Shown one piece after another: positions 36,902 through 49,900 of a stretch of 64,000 nucleotides of DNA (positions within the stretch are counted from its first letter, which is position 1; each line of letters starts with the position of its first letter). Under the pieces are notes generated by a model, which worked only from the letters and a program-made list of their open reading frames with translations, searched no databases and had not been told where the DNA came from. The position numbers were made by a program, and so were the translations under genes. The DNA lies in the NCBI GenBank assembly GCA_022478985.1, contig JAKSZP010013536.1:21121-85120 (forward strand). The letters run 5' to 3'. The stretch is from Massospora cicadina. Taxonomy: Eukaryota > Entomophthoromycota > Entomophthoromycetes > Entomophthorales > Entomophthoraceae.

Positions 36902-37926
36902 TCACAAAACCTTGGAGTGGGGAGGAAAGCAACAGTATAAAAAGATGCAGTTGGCGAATAACCCTGAGTAATCCTGGTATGGTACCAGAGCTTGAAGATT
37001 AGCCTTGAGTGCCTGATGACAGGCTTCATCAATAACACCAAACATTTTGGCAGGCAGTGAATAAGGGATGCTTGACGGGGGTTGGCGAATCATGCCCCCT
37101 ACTAATGCCATCTCTGGAAGATACAGATGGGAAGTTCCAGAGATAAGATAGTCATTTAGAGAGTAAATGGCATCTTGCAAGTGACAACTATGGGCTTTTC
37201 AGAAGCTAGAGCTGAAGGAGTGGTCAAACCTGGGAGAGGCTGGAAGCTTTGTGGACCAACTTTAAAGAACTTGGCCAGCAAAGCGAAGAGCATAAGTGGC
37301 GATATCCTGATCTAGGATGTTCTCAAGATTGGAGAAATTCAATGCTAGGGACAAAGCCTCAGTGACTTGGGCCCAGAGTTTGGTATAGGGGAGCTCAAAA
37401 TGAATACTGTTACTGATGGTGAGCTCTGTAGACAGGACATCGGGTTTGTAGTATTGTCTGAGTCAGAAGAGTAACTCAGGAAGCATGTCTGACCTGGAAA
37501 GAAAAGATTGATCAAGAGCGAAAGGCATAATCTCAGGGGCATCCATGATTATAGTCGGTGCATCTGTGCAAGGGGCCAAATCCAGGAGAGTTTTGAAATC
37601 CAACTCTGAAATCAACAATAGAGGAAAATCAGCTGAGAGTTGTTCAAAATGATTGCAAGCCTGGTTTCAGAGGGATTGGTAACTGTTTCCAGCAATTTAA
37701 TAAAAGGACTAGCCGCTGGCGCCAAAATAGGCGTATGAGTCCTGGAAGGACCATATAAGAGGTTCTGTCACGCATCCTGACTCATCTGCTGGAAGAGCCA
37801 AAGATGTTGATCAGGCAAACTATTTAGAAGCTGCTGGTACCATGACTCAGAATTTGACATATGAGTTGGATGAGAGGGGGATGTCAGACTTATATGGAAG
37901 TCAACATTATGCACTCTACAATCTTT
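36902..37926 (-). pseudogene. D1 antisense ORF between pol and 3' LTR
   Basis: On the strand opposite to pol, a single reading frame of about 320 codons is traceable from an ATG at 37860 to a TGA at 36902-36904. It is open upstream to about 37926. Only one 1-bp deletion (near 37640) and four internal stops interrupt it. It aligns over its length with D2's antisense frame. The best-kept part reads IPYSLPAKMFGVIDEACH. The first stop falls on the same codon as in D2 (TGA here, TAG there), consistent with an original TGG. No known domain, signal peptide or zinc site is recognised. In D2 the frame continues past the D1 end. Function unknown; an antisense-encoded accessory protein of the retroelement is the inference. 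Confidence 0.7.
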
Positions 37927-38439
37927 TAAGATCCAATTTTGGAAAAATTAATCTCAAATTTAATTGGATAAGCTCTCCAAGAGAAGAATTAGAAAAAACT
38001 TGAGTTAAAAGGTTATGAGAGAAATAACAAGGGCGAATATAAATAAGTATTCTTAATTGGGCCACAAATTAAACATTAATGGCAAGAGTCTCCTGTCTAG
38101 GATGGGGAGAAAATCAGGAAATTGAGGACGCTGACCAAGAAACCTGAATATGAAAGCAGGTCATATGCCCTGATGGGGGGAATACCAGATCCCAGAACTA
38201 ATATTGTCATAATTAAATCAATCAGCTCGGTATGACAGTAGATTGTGGGGGCCGCTCACTGAGTAGGCAGTAGTGAGGAGGAATATGGAGTTTGATGCAT
38301 GCCAAAGGTCGTCCTGAAACAGCGTTGAGTATTGATAATCATACTACACTTGAGCCAATGAAGAATTTGAATAAGTGTCCAAAGCAGTTTTCTTGTGCCC
38401 CAGTCCTTTTCTCGCTGGCAATCTAGGCAAGAGGGGATG
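37927..38439 (+). other. D1 3' non-coding region
   Basis: About 510 bp between the antisense frame and LTR2, similar to 45300-45438 plus 50709-51093 in D2. It ends in the purine tract AAGAGGGGATG at 38429-38439, next to LTR2. A promoter for the antisense frame, if any, would lie here or in LTR2; none is identifiable. Confidence 0.6.
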
Positions 38440-39590
38440 TGTTGGGATTTTTGCTCATATCCCAGCCTGCAGGATTACCAGGAATCACTAGGAGATAATT
38501 CCCTAAGGCGAGGTGAATTGGAAATAAGTTGGTTCGATTTTAGAGTAACTATGTTTAAGGGAATTTAAGATATTTGCCTGGTCATATCTGTCAGGGATTG
38601 ATACAGACAAATACTTAAGATCTCATTAAGCAGAGTTGCTGACAAAAAAGGGGCATCTGATAGTGATTAACTATAAGGTGTACCAATTGGGATTGTCAGG
38701 TTTCATCACTGAATGATTGGGAATGAGTAGAAAGTTGCGAGCTGAGTGATGCCACATGCAAACTAGCGAATCAATCAGTTGGTGTGTGACCCACCTCAAT
38801 GGGTAATAAGTCCCATTACCTAAGCAAGTCGCTAGCCAAATATGGCTGGTTTGCTTGGATCAAGAGGAAAATGTTAGGGACACATTTTCCAACTCTTTCC
38901 GTTTAGGACTTGAGGATGTCCTACAATGGAATCTATGCCAGGATGGGGAAGACCATCGCTGCTGAGACAAAGATGGGTGATTCAATGGCAATGGCTCCTG
39001 TTTCATCGAAGAGTTGTAACCTGAGGGTTAGATGACTGAATCCCAAAGTAAATTCTTTAGAATTCACTTATAATAAAAAACGGATAGTTAGATCATATTA
39101 CAGATATATAGTTCTATAGTTGTTCATCCAGTATATAGTTTAATAATAAACTATTATCAGCTTTCAATTGTTCTATTCTTCTCAAAGATATTATTTCTGT
39201 GTGCAATGATTGGTGGACTCTTTAAGGAATATAGCAAAGATCTGAGCGGGGATCTAAAGAAGAAGCAGGCACAATTGGGGATTGCTGCGACTGTGTGTTG
39301 GACTGAAGAGACTGTCACCAGGGAATCACAGTTAAGATCAGGTTGGACAGAATGAGGGAAAGAATCCCTAGATCATGACATCTTAAGTATTTAATTGGGA
39401 ATGCTGGCCAAGCGTTGGGCTGAGATATAAGAATTCATACTCAACTATGGATAATAGTCATCATACTATTATCAGCTGATAATTGAATATACTATACAAC
39501 GCAATGAAGTGCACAAGAAAATGAACTTATGCAGTAAAAAGATTACTAGTAAATTATTTGTAATAATAACCCAACAAATAAATTTTTATA
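38440..39590 (+). repeat. D LTR2, shared middle LTR
   Basis: 1151 bp starting TGTTGGGATTTTTGC and ending TTTTTATA, then a degenerate primer-binding site (TGGTGCACACTAAAGGGG at 39594-39611). The TATA box of the other copies is changed to AGTAAATT. Over the first 200 bp it differs from LTR1 at roughly one site in eight to ten. Confidence 0.9.
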
Positions 39591-39639
39591 AGTTGGTGCA
39601 CACTAAAGGGGTGTAGTTGAGTAGAAGAACTTCGAACAT

Positions 39640-40330
39640 GATGTCCTATGAAGATGTTTCCAATCTTGGAAATAAGTTACTGAAGGAATTAATGAAGATA
39701 GAACAAGAAGTGGATTACGTTCAATGGCGTTCACCCAGCTCAGAAGTGGAGCTTTAAGTAAAGAAAATTGAAGATACTCATTACCAGGGAAAAGTACTTG
39801 CAGCCTAGATATAAATTTTCTAGTGCTGCAAGGAAACCAGTTCCACTGGACATCTACTTGAGATGAAGAGTATCAGCAGGGCCGACTCAGGTTGAAATTG
39901 GGTCCACTTTAAATAGTTTTGAGGAGAGAGTGTGTAGATGAGGCATTGGATGAAATAGGAAGCAATCAATCTGGAGAATTCGTTGCCATACCAATGATGA
40001 TATGAAGTCAAAATAGGAAATGATTGATCCAAGATAGTGGAGAGAATTATTTACACTCAATAACACTCAATTAATGATTAGAAGTTGCTGGAAATAGTCA
40101 TCAATTCAGGAGAAATTGGATGTAGCTAATGAGGCCAGAACGACCTGTGAAATCAAAGATGGCAATGTATGCCAAAAATCGCTTTCAGGAGGAAAAAGCG
40201 ATCTTGACAATCAGATGGAACTGTTGGCTAATGAGATACTAGGATCCAAAGCATCAGTTGCCAAAATAAGAGAAGAAATTAGGACATGTTGCACGAATAA
40301 CCAGTTGGGATTAAAGGCCTAATATTCAAG
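39640..40330 (+). pseudogene. D2 truncated gag
   Basis: An ATG near 39640 begins MSYED (D1: MSYKDE). Sequence resembling a gag N-terminal coil follows, with early stops. A 68-codon frame at 40116-40322 is charged and probably helical, but lacks a zinc knuckle. Capsid, zinc knuckle and protease of D1 have no counterpart here. Confidence 0.5.
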
Positions 40331-40744
40331 AGTATTGCCAAAGTCAGCAAAAGTAGCCTATATGTGAAGAGTCAGCGCTGCTAGTTTTATAGTGAAGAAG
40401 GTCAATACTAATTGAAAGTATCGAGCCTAAAAGAAAATAGTTGCAATATTTCCAGGGGACCTCTGAACCATTAAATGGTTATGTACTGAAATTTTTTCAA
40501 GTCATAGAAGAGGACCACTGAACCAAATGGATGGTTAAATCTTAAGAGGATAAGATTTTGAACCATGATAACTGGTAGTTTTAAGTACCTAGGACCCAGT
40601 TTGGATGAAGGGAAAAAAAGTCCTCTAAACCTTTTTTTAGGTTGCAAGTCCCATTGCAAAAGAAAAATACAAAAAATATATAATATATATAATATATCGA
40701 TTTTTGTGGTCTATAAGTTTTGGACCTAAAAATTAACATGAAAT
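40326..40744 (+). pseudogene. Displaced integrase C-terminus and post-pol block in D2
   Basis: FKSIAKV then YVK at 40326-40440 matches FKVIAKM and its continuation at the end of D2's own integrase (about 43640-43740). It is followed at 40450-40670 by the GGACCTCTGAACC hairpin block and A-rich tract that normally follow pol. Thus a second, misplaced pol end lies upstream of pol. Confidence 0.6.
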
Positions 40745-43700
40745 GCTGTCATAAATCCTAGAGAACTGGGGAATTCCATTAAGGATCAAAAATGAGAGGA
40801 CCATACAGCCAGGATTGCAGATGATAGTCGACATGGGGTTGACATTGGAGATACCTGAGCTGTTGTATGGGGAGGTCAGAAGCCCCTGGAAGAAGTCCAG
40901 AGTGGAGCATTGGGTGGCTTTTGAGATACTAATGCCAGGCCATAAGAAATTTGTGTTCTCCTGGCGAACTTAATTGAAAAACTGATGAAGATTTAGAGTA
41001 ATCAGATCATCACGTTTGATTATCTGATCCCAACGGTCTAATTGAGGAGATTCCACAATTTTGGGACTCTTGATGATATGGGATTACTGGCCGGAGTAAC
41101 TGAGAACATCAACCTATTGGTTGATTGAGAGCAACTCACTGATCTGTCAGAAGTCCAGCAAGAGGAGGTGCTCAAACTATTCAAAAAGTATTAGGAAGTG
41201 TTTGCCCAGGACAATCATGATTTGGGATGCGCATGAGAATTGATCCATAAGGTCAACACCAGGAAAATTTGCTAATCATAATGAAACCAATCCAATGATT
41301 GAAAGCTGGCAAAGCGGTAGTGGAGGATGTGATTAGCAAACTAGTGAAGCATGGGCTTCTAGTTCCCTCATCAAGTCCCTGGGTGAGTCCAATTCTGATT
41401 GTGAAGAAAAAGGATGGCTCCAATTGGGTAATGATCAACTACCAAAAGCTGAATAAAGTAATTTAGAAGGATTTGTATCCCCTACTGAGATTGACGATGT
41501 GCTATATTGATTAGGAGAAGCGAAGTAATTCTTAACAATGGATCTGATCTTAGGATATTGGCAGATAGACTTGCCAAATGAAGAACAGGAAAAATGCGCG
41601 ATTATTACCACACATGGGTATACCTGATGAGGATGCCCCAAGGTCTATGTAATGCGCCTGCAACATTTCCGAGGGCCATGGACATGATACTGAGCAACTT
41701 GAAGTCGTCGTGCATTCTGGTATACTTGGATGATATAAACGTGTTCAGTAGGACGTTTACTGATCACCTACACCACTTGGAAGAAGAATTCAAGTGACTG
41801 TCCGCGTCTAACCTGAAGATTAAGAAAGGAAGTGTCACTTCTTAAAAAAGAGTTGTAATCTGGGATTAATAATCAACTCCAGTGGATTGCAACCGCAAAC
41901 CCAGAAGATAGCAGCCATAGAATGGATGGCTGTACTGGAGAGTGTCTGATACATCCAAGAGTTCCTTGAGATGGTCAGATACTACAGAAGATTTATTTGG
42001 GACTTTGCCCAAATAGCCAAGCCCTTATTCCATTTATTGAAGGATACAAAAAAAGGATTCATATGGAATGAAGAGGCCCAGGACTCCTTTGATGAGCTAC
42101 GCAGGTATCTAATAGATTCTCCGATTCTGAAATATCTGAATTTCATTATGATTTTATTATTCAAAATGATGCTTTGTTGACAGCGATTGGCGCCATACTA
42201 AGCCAAGTAGATGAACTTGGGGACGAACATCCAGTGGCATATGTGAGCCAGACACTCTCAGCTGCTGAGAGGAACTACACTGTAACTGAGCATGAATGCC
42301 TTGCGACCATTATCACATGTAAGAAGTTATGGGCGTACATCCATGGAATGCACTTTAAAGTGGTGATGGACCACTCTTCATTGTGTTGGACTCACAATTT
42401 GAGAGATCCAGAAGGACGACTGGCCTGATGGGCACTTAAGCTCAAGGCTTATGATTATGAGATTGTCCACTGAGTAGGGGCTTCTCACTAGAACGTGGAT
42501 GTCTTATCACAGTTACCAATGGTCCAGATGGTATACTCGCAGGTGGATAAGCTATTCCAAAGATTAGTTGATGGAGAAATTGGGAACAAGCCCTGAGAAA
42601 TCCAAGATGCACTGCAAAAAAGTTCTTGAAAACACTGAGACTATGGATGGACAAGTATTTAAGTTAATCAATAGGAAGAGGTTATTATTCCTGAAGCTGT
42701 CGGAAAGAGAAGCTATTGTGCAACTGCTCGCAAGGTTATTGGGCATGGAGGCTTGAAGAAAACAACTGATCATATTCACCAGTACTACTACTAAGAATCT
42801 ATCAACTACGATGTTCACAGATTATCTAGCTTGTTGCGTGGAGTGCCAGCTGCAAAAACCAAATAAGTTTACAACTGGATACTGACTAGTCCACCCTGGA
42901 TTTTCCTGGCACACAGTGTCCATCGATGTGATGGGACCGCTGATGATGAGCACAGGGGAGTCCTATACATTATAGTTACCATAGACCATCTGACAAGATG
43001 AGTTGAGATGAAGGCCCTAATGAAAGTAGATGCTACCAACACTGCGAGGTTCATCCTGGATTAAGTAGTAATTCACATGGATGTCCACAGGTCCTGCTTA
43101 GCAATAATAGAACAAACTTCACATCTCATGTAATACTGAGATTGAATGATATAATGGTGATCAGAGGAGTCGTGTCAGTACCCTACCAGCCGGAGATAAA
43201 TAGACTGATAGAAAGGGTGAATGGAACGCTGGCCATGACGCTGAGGAAGCTGGTCGTAGGAAGAACTTCTGCATGGAACGTACCTGAGTCTGATGACATT
43301 CACCTACAATATTAGTCATCATACGGCGATGGGAAAGATGCCATTTTTACTGTTGTATGGAAGAAAGGCTGTTTTGCTGCCAATTTTATACTTGGTGGTT
43401 GATCAACGTCAGGAATGAGTGCCAAGCAGTACTTGAACCAACTGATAAATATCCTAACTGATATGCAATTGTGAGCATTTAATACAACTATGAAGAAAAG
43501 GATATGAGCAAAGTCAATTGACAATAAGGACCGACTGGCCTTAGCAGAATATCAAATAGGCGAAAGAAAAGCCTATTGTGATATGCATGGTTTTGGAAGA
43601 AACAAACTAGATGCACTGTGGTTGGGTCCATTTAAAGTGATCGCCAAGATGGCGACTGATGCCTACTCCATCAAGAATCTCTTAGATGGAAGAGTTGTGA

Positions 43701-43747
43701 ATCAAGTCCACGCTAAGTATTTGAAGCAATGGATCAATAATAAATAA
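40745..43747 (+). pseudogene. D2 pol: RT, RNase H, integrase
   Basis: Homology with D1 starts abruptly at about 40745 (D1 about 33355), in the protease-RT linker. RT has IVKKKDGSN and YLDD (41723-41734). A TGA after EFK at about 41796 is at the same codon as in D1. RNase H reads VVMDHSSL, with the usual T of TDH replaced. Integrase has VSIDVMGPL, LSNNRTNF (second D to N) and E in LIERVNG. The reading ends with VNQVHAKYLKQW and a TAA at 43745-43747. Many stops and frameshifts occur. Confidence 0.85.
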
Positions 43748-43764
43748 GAAAGTTCCCAAAGGAC

Positions 43765-44060
43765 TGATGAACCATTAAGTTGGTCATGTCCTGATGATTA
43801 GGTCAAGTCCAAAAAAGGACCTCTGAACCAATCAAGATGGTTAAGTCTGTAAAAAGAACATCTGAATCATAGAAAACTGGCAGGTTTAAGTACCCAGGAC
43901 CCAGTTTGGGGGAAAAAAATAAAAAAATGGACTGCTGAACTGAAACAAGGTCAAGTCCCATGGAAAAAAGAAGAATAAAAACAAAAGATTGATAAAGATA
44001 TTGGGAAAAAAGATTATAAACTGCATAGAAAAAAACAATATATTTTTATAACTTTTATTT
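43765..44060 (+). repeat. D2 post-pol hairpin motif and A-rich tract
   Basis: AAGTCCAAAAAAGGACCTC at 43805-43823, then a degenerate second unit at about 43842, then the A-rich tract. Same position and order as D1 36390-36660. Confidence 0.6.
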
Positions 44061-44165
44061 TTATTAATTGTCCTCAATACAGGGATGATTCCGCCTATGT
44101 CGCCTCTTGGGGGAGGGAGGATGGATCATGGGTGGAATGAACAGCTTGTCAAAATTGATGTAAGA

Positions 44166-45297
44166 TCAGATGCTAGCGAGGGCTAGACCTACATGAAGCC
44201 ACGTTCTTTGAGGGGATAAAGAGCCCTGCAAGAAAGTGACTAGGGGAAGGGAAATTGAGATGTCAGATGAAGCCAATTGCGAAACCCCTGAGTGGGAGGA
44301 AAGCAACAGTATAAGAAGAAGCAATTGGCGAATAACCCCAAGTAATCCCAATATGGTACTGGAGCCGGAATATTAGTCTTAAGTGCATGATGACAAGCTT
44401 CATCAATAACACCAAACATTTTGGCAGGCAGTGAATAAGGGATGCTTGACGGGGTTGCCAAATTATGCCTCCTACTAAAGCCATCAGCGGAAGATACCAA
44501 TGGGAAGCACCTGTGAGGAGATAGTAGTGCGGGGAGAGAATGGCATCCTGCAAGCGATAACTATGGGCTTCTAGGAAGCTAAGTTTGAATGAGCGGTGAA
44601 ACTTGGGCAAGGATGGAGTTTTTTATGGACCAGCTTGGAAGAACTTGGCCAGCAAAGAAAAGAGCATAAGCGGCAATATCCCATTCTAGGATGTTATCAA
44701 GATCAGAGGGATTCAGCGCAGGGACAAAGCCTCGATAAGTTGGGCCCAGAGTTCAGTGTAAGGGAGCTCAAAATGTGTACTGTTACTGATGGTGAGATTG
44801 GTAGCCAGAACAGTGGGTTTGTATTGTGTCCAAGCTGGGAGAGGAACTCAGGAAGCAGGTTAACCAGGCAAGAAATGAGCGTTCAAGAGTAATGGCATAA
44901 TCTCCAGAGCATCTATGACAATAGTTGGTGCATCAGTGAAAGGAGATGAATCCAGGAGAGTTTCAAAATCCAATTCTGGAATTGACAGCAGAGGAAGAAT
45001 CAGCCATGAGTTATTTAAAATGATTGCAAGCATGGTTTTGGAGGGATTAGTTACCATTTCTGGTAATTTGACAGTAGGACTAGCCACTGGCACCAGACTA
45101 GGCGTATGAGTCCTGGAAGGACCATATAAGAGGTTCCGCTATGCATCCCAACTCATCTTCTGAAAGAGACGGAGGTCTTGATCAGACATTCTATTCAGAA
45201 GCTGCTGGTATTGTGACTTGGAATTTGACATATGTTCTGGATAAGAGGGGGATGTCAGACTTATATGGAAGTCGACATTATGCACTCTAAAATCCAT
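44166..45297 (-). pseudogene. D2 antisense ORF
   Basis: The most complete copy. An ATG at 45297 (or 45231, matching D1's ATG) starts a frame of about 375 codons ending at 44166. It is interrupted by a handful of stops and one 1-bp deletion near 44288. Conserved blocks shared with D1 include NPS, LAIILNNS, TDAPTI, EIMP, ISNS.HFELPYT.LWAQ, LQDAI, MALVGG and SIPYSLPAKMFG. After the deletion the frame continues as GVSQLASSDISISLPL to the end. Substitutions against D1 look largely conservative. Not recognised as any known family. Its direction is opposite to pol, toward the pol 3' end. Confidence 0.7.
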
Positions 45298-45529
45298 TAA
45301 GCTCCAATTTTAGATTAATTAATCTCAAAATTAAAGGGATAAGCTCTCCAAGAGAAGAATTAGGAATGATTTGAGCTAAAAGGTTATGAGAGAAATTACA
45401 AGGGTGAATTAAAATAATTATTCTAGATTGAGCTGCAATTTTCTCTCTCGTTGTAATCACTTTTGCAACTTATTCAATTCAAGTCTAAATCTAGTCTGAT
45501 AATCTCACAAAGGAGATTAGTCTGCGCCC

Positions 45530-46640
45530 ATGTTAGGGAGCAGTTGGGCAAGCAAGGTAAGAGGCACAGGTGGTAGGCCCGCAACCTCCAACACTCAGAA
45601 ATGCCCCAGAGAAACTGGTGGAATAGAAAAAAATAAAAAACCAGCGGTCACTATTTCCCTAGAAATCCTCGCTTGGCAGGTGCAATGTAACCAGTACATC
45701 AACACGCCGCACTCTCAACCACTCTCTTCAGTGGAATACGGAGTCCAGGTGTTTCTGAACATCTAACAAACAGCTTTATGGGAAAAATTTTGCGGGGATG
45801 TGCACACTTTTTTCCCAACCGCGGTGTATGTTGCACCTCACTCCATGTCACATGGTTGGCTGGACCTCAGTTTCACAAACAAGGAGGCTGCAGACAAAGC
45901 TGCTGCGGTGCACATAGTGATTGACCTCCCCAAAGGGCAATGGGTCGTTGAAACCAAGTGCACCAGATGGACAAAATCCAACCAAATTTTCCTCACGTTT
46001 GACTTTTTGCCCACTACAGTCAAGCGTGCCATTCTGGAGCAGCACCTGAAAGCGGGTCTTACTGTATATGGCGAAATACAATCCTTCAAGATGCAACGCT
46101 TTATGCTGATGCCACACCTGTGCACTGGCAAAGCCATTGCAGTTCTGACTTCAACCGAGGAGATTGTGAAGGACCTAACCCAGATCCTGCACTCCACTTA
46201 TATTAATATTGAAGGGCATACCACCCACCCTTTCTGGGTAACCGTAGACAGTGCACCCCCCATCTGCACCCACTGTGACGCGTTCAGCCACAAGGCACAT
46301 GCATGCCCCACCAATGAGGGCATCACATTCCAAGAGCACCCCTCGGCGGCCATGGCTAGTGGAGAGGGCACTATGAATCAACCACCAGCACCAAAGAGGC
46401 TTTCCCGTGGTGAGCACAAGGCTGCTACCTACTAGTAAAGCCTATCTCCCCTCAAGAGCAAAAGAAGGCCAAACAGGCCTGCAGGGCCACGGCCAAGGAA
46501 GCGGCCAAAGTCGCCTCCACTATCCCACATTCCCAATGCCAGGAGCACATCAAAACCTTTGCGGTGGAAGCAACTCGGGAATCTCTCAACCAATCAGATT
46601 GGGAAGCCCATGCCAATTTGGGCCACCCAATCTGAGGATC
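45530..46640 (+). pseudogene. LINE ORF1 nucleic-acid-binding protein
   Basis: Starts MLGSSWASKV at 45530. An in-frame TAA at 45764 separates it from the 211-codon frame 45800-46435. The middle resembles the RRM-like region of LINE ORF1 (GWLDLSFTNKEAADKAA). A CCHC knuckle CTHCDAFSHKAHAC follows (C-x2-C-x4-H-x4-C, about 46266-46307). The frame stops at TAG TAA (46433-46438). An alanine/lysine-rich helical tail reads on in another phase to about 46630. By family it binds LINE RNA. Confidence 0.8.
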
Positions 46641-46947
46641 CGATGGGCAACTTGATCTCACCTGACCTTTGCAACCAAGCCCTGATTGAAACTGACTTGG
46701 TTTCCAACCTACCTGAAAATTTTTTTTGACTCAAACATTGGAGCACCAGCCTCATCAGCACCACAAAAAATTTGTTCAATGCTGGGGAAACAAAAATACG
46801 AAGGCAAAAGCCAACGCGCACCTCTCTGCTAATATTAAAAAAACTACCAATAGTGTTGCTGCAAACACCCATGCTGCAGTGAAGGCCTGCAGGGATCTAG
46901 AGGAGGCTGTTGGGCCCAGGTGCCCACCCCCTCACACCTAAGGTGCA

Positions 46948-49900
46948 ATGGGGGAAGCCTTCACTTTAGGGATTTTGAATATCGCTGGACTCAAGGCCTC
47001 GCCATCCCAGGCTAGGAAACTGAGTTTTTTAAAAAAGTTTACCCATGAATATCCTGGCCATCCAGGAGTCCCACTGTCCATGAGGTTCTGAGGATGCTTG
47101 GAAAACCATGCTCCTCCCTTCCCTATCCTTCTGGTCAGAGCACTGTGGGGTGCTAGTTTGGAAAAACAATTTTTAAAATTTTTTATTGTCAGAATCCTTC
47201 CTCAATGGCTGAGTCCTCATTGTTACATTCTTGTGGGCTGAAGTGGCGCATACTATCTTCAACATTTATGCCCTGACCTGTGCACAAGAGCGTTGGGAAT
47301 TTTTCTCATCAGTCAAATCCCTTCCGTTACCCCCTGATACTTTCATAGTTGGCGACATGAACTGTTGGCTAGACTCACCCACAGACCGTTGGCCTTCCTC
47401 ATCCCACGCCCCCAGGGTCATGTAGAACTTTCCATTTTAAAGGCCACTCTTAGGTTATTATATGTGCTGCCGCAGCAAGCCCCGCTGCTCAAAAATATGA
47501 TGCGCCCCCATGTTCACAACGGCCAATTAAGGTCTATGACCTGTATCAACCTTATCATCATGCTGGTGAGATTTCGATCTCACATTTCCCACTTCCAAAC
47601 AACAAAAATTAAATTCTCCGACCACCAGCTGGTCTTGATAACCTACCACCTACCTGTCACAGTGGTTAAGGCCCCGCATTGGTGCAAACTCCACCCACCT
47701 GAACTTGCGTCACCAGTATTTTCCACTTGGGTGGAATCAATAACTTCAGCAAAAGAGTATATTACACCATTTTGTGCGGACCCCATCTCCACATGGGCAG
47801 CCTACAAGAGGATACCATTTGCCACACTCACCACCTCTCCTCCCGATGCTCATGAGCTACATTGGCCATCATATTGCGCGCTCTGGCAGAGTTGGCACAT
47901 CTGGAATCCAACATCCTAGCCACAGGCTACAGCCCTGCTTGGGGCCAGAAGTGGGCAGAAGCAGCCTCCCACCTCAACGCGCTCAAAAGGCAACAAAAAC
48001 ATTGGGTTTGTGTTCAGTACAGGGCAAACACATTACAGAGGGTGACATGTGCACCGCATATTTTTTTAAAAAATTCTTTGCACCGCGCCAGAGCGTGGCC
48101 TGCACACAGGTGTGGAGATCGGATGATTCTGTTGCAAATATGCCAGCTGAAGTGGCAATTGAAATACAAAAGTATTACTCTGAGTTATAATGTTCTGATC
48201 CAATTCAGCTGGCCAAAGTGGCGAAATTTCTTGACAGCACTCACATCCGCACCATTTCCCATTACCTGGAATTTGTGAATTTGATTACTCCAAATGAACT
48301 CTTGTCAGCCATCCGCAGTGCACCAAATTGGAGATGCCCAGGCCCAGATGGCATTCCATATGAATTCTATAAAAAGTACTTCAAATATATATCCCCACTG
48401 CTGCTTGCCTCCCTTAACCAGAGCCTTCTGGATACGCGCCTTCTACCAGGAGGGCAAGAGGCCTTCACCGTCACACTCTTCAAGAAAGGGGATAAGCTAG
48501 ACCTAGCCAACTGGCGCCCTATTTCTTTAACTAACATGGATCAAAAATTTTAACTAAAATCATGTCTAACCATTTAAGGATTGTAGCATCTGCCACCATC
48601 TCCCCAGAACAATTTGGTTTCATACCCTGAAGGTCGATTTGGGACAACGTGCACTCTGTGGCTAACGCATGCCAGTCCACAGCCTCTGGGGCACTTGTAT
48701 TTTTGGACCAACAGAAGGCCTATGATAAAGTAAACTGGGAATACCTCAGGGCCTGCCTCCATCAATTCCTCTTGCCCCTCACTTCATCAACTGGGTAATG
48801 CTGCTCAAGGAATCTGCAACAAGGGCAGTGCGTGGCCCTGGCTTCCTAACAGAAGTAGTCCGCCCTCAAAGGGGTTTACGCCAAGGGAACCCCCTTAGAC
48901 CACTCTTATACAACTTCAGCCTTGACCCACTACTTCGAAATGTGAATGCCCACCTCACTGGGGTCCATGTACCAGGCCAAGCCTCAGTCAAGATGATGGC
49001 GTTTGCAGATGACTGTGTGGTTGGGTGTCTAACAATCATGATGCATGCACGCTTGAAGCTCTCATCCAGGAATATTCCCAGGTAAGTAATGCTGCACTGA
49101 ATGCTTGCAAAACCAAAATCACCTTTCTTGGTCAGTATCAAACCCACTGTGCCCCAGCGACCAGTGGCCAGCCTGGCCCATCTGCTCTCACACATGCTCG
49201 CCTTCCCTGCTCACCCCACACCGCCCCACTTGTGCTCCCCTTCATACCACGCCCCACCATAGGGCCTGTCCGCTATCTGGGCGTGTGTGTGGAGGCAGGC
49301 GGGTATGCCTCAGCAGTAATGGAAAGTCTTATTCTAGACAACGTGATGAAGCGCATCACTTCCCTCAGAGCCCACCCTACTTCCCTTACTGGCAGGGTTG
49401 TTTTAGCCAACTCTATACTCCTCTCCAAAGTCTGGTTTGGAGCCCACGCCATCGCCTTCTCCCCAGGTTTTTTCAAATCTATGTATGCCCTTCTGCAAGG
49501 ATGGATTTGGTCAGGCCGCCCACCTCCAGTGCGGCTTGAGGTCATGTTTGGCCCTCGTCGTCATGGTGGCATGGGCCTGCTCAACTTTAAAGCCCATGCT
49601 GCCAAGATCCTGGGCACCTGAATTGCGGTCATCACCGCCCCTATGCTCCCCTCCCAACACTGGTCCCGCGCAGCCCACTCCAACTTCTCCCGCGCCCTGG
49701 GCCTTAACAATCCATCAAACCCTCACTCCTTGATGAAATATCTAGCTTCCCACCCATCGGCCACAGGTCCTCACGGTACTAAAACCCACTACAAACGAAT
49801 CCACCTCTCCATGCAGAGCGCTGAGTGAAGAATTCATATTAGTGGACACACAGCACAGAGAGGCCTTTCTCCTCAGTTCACACAGGAGTTACAGGGGCTA

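Noticed and set aside
45838..46197. Minus-strand ORFs opposite LINE ORF1
   Set aside because: Shadows of the LINE ORF1 frame.
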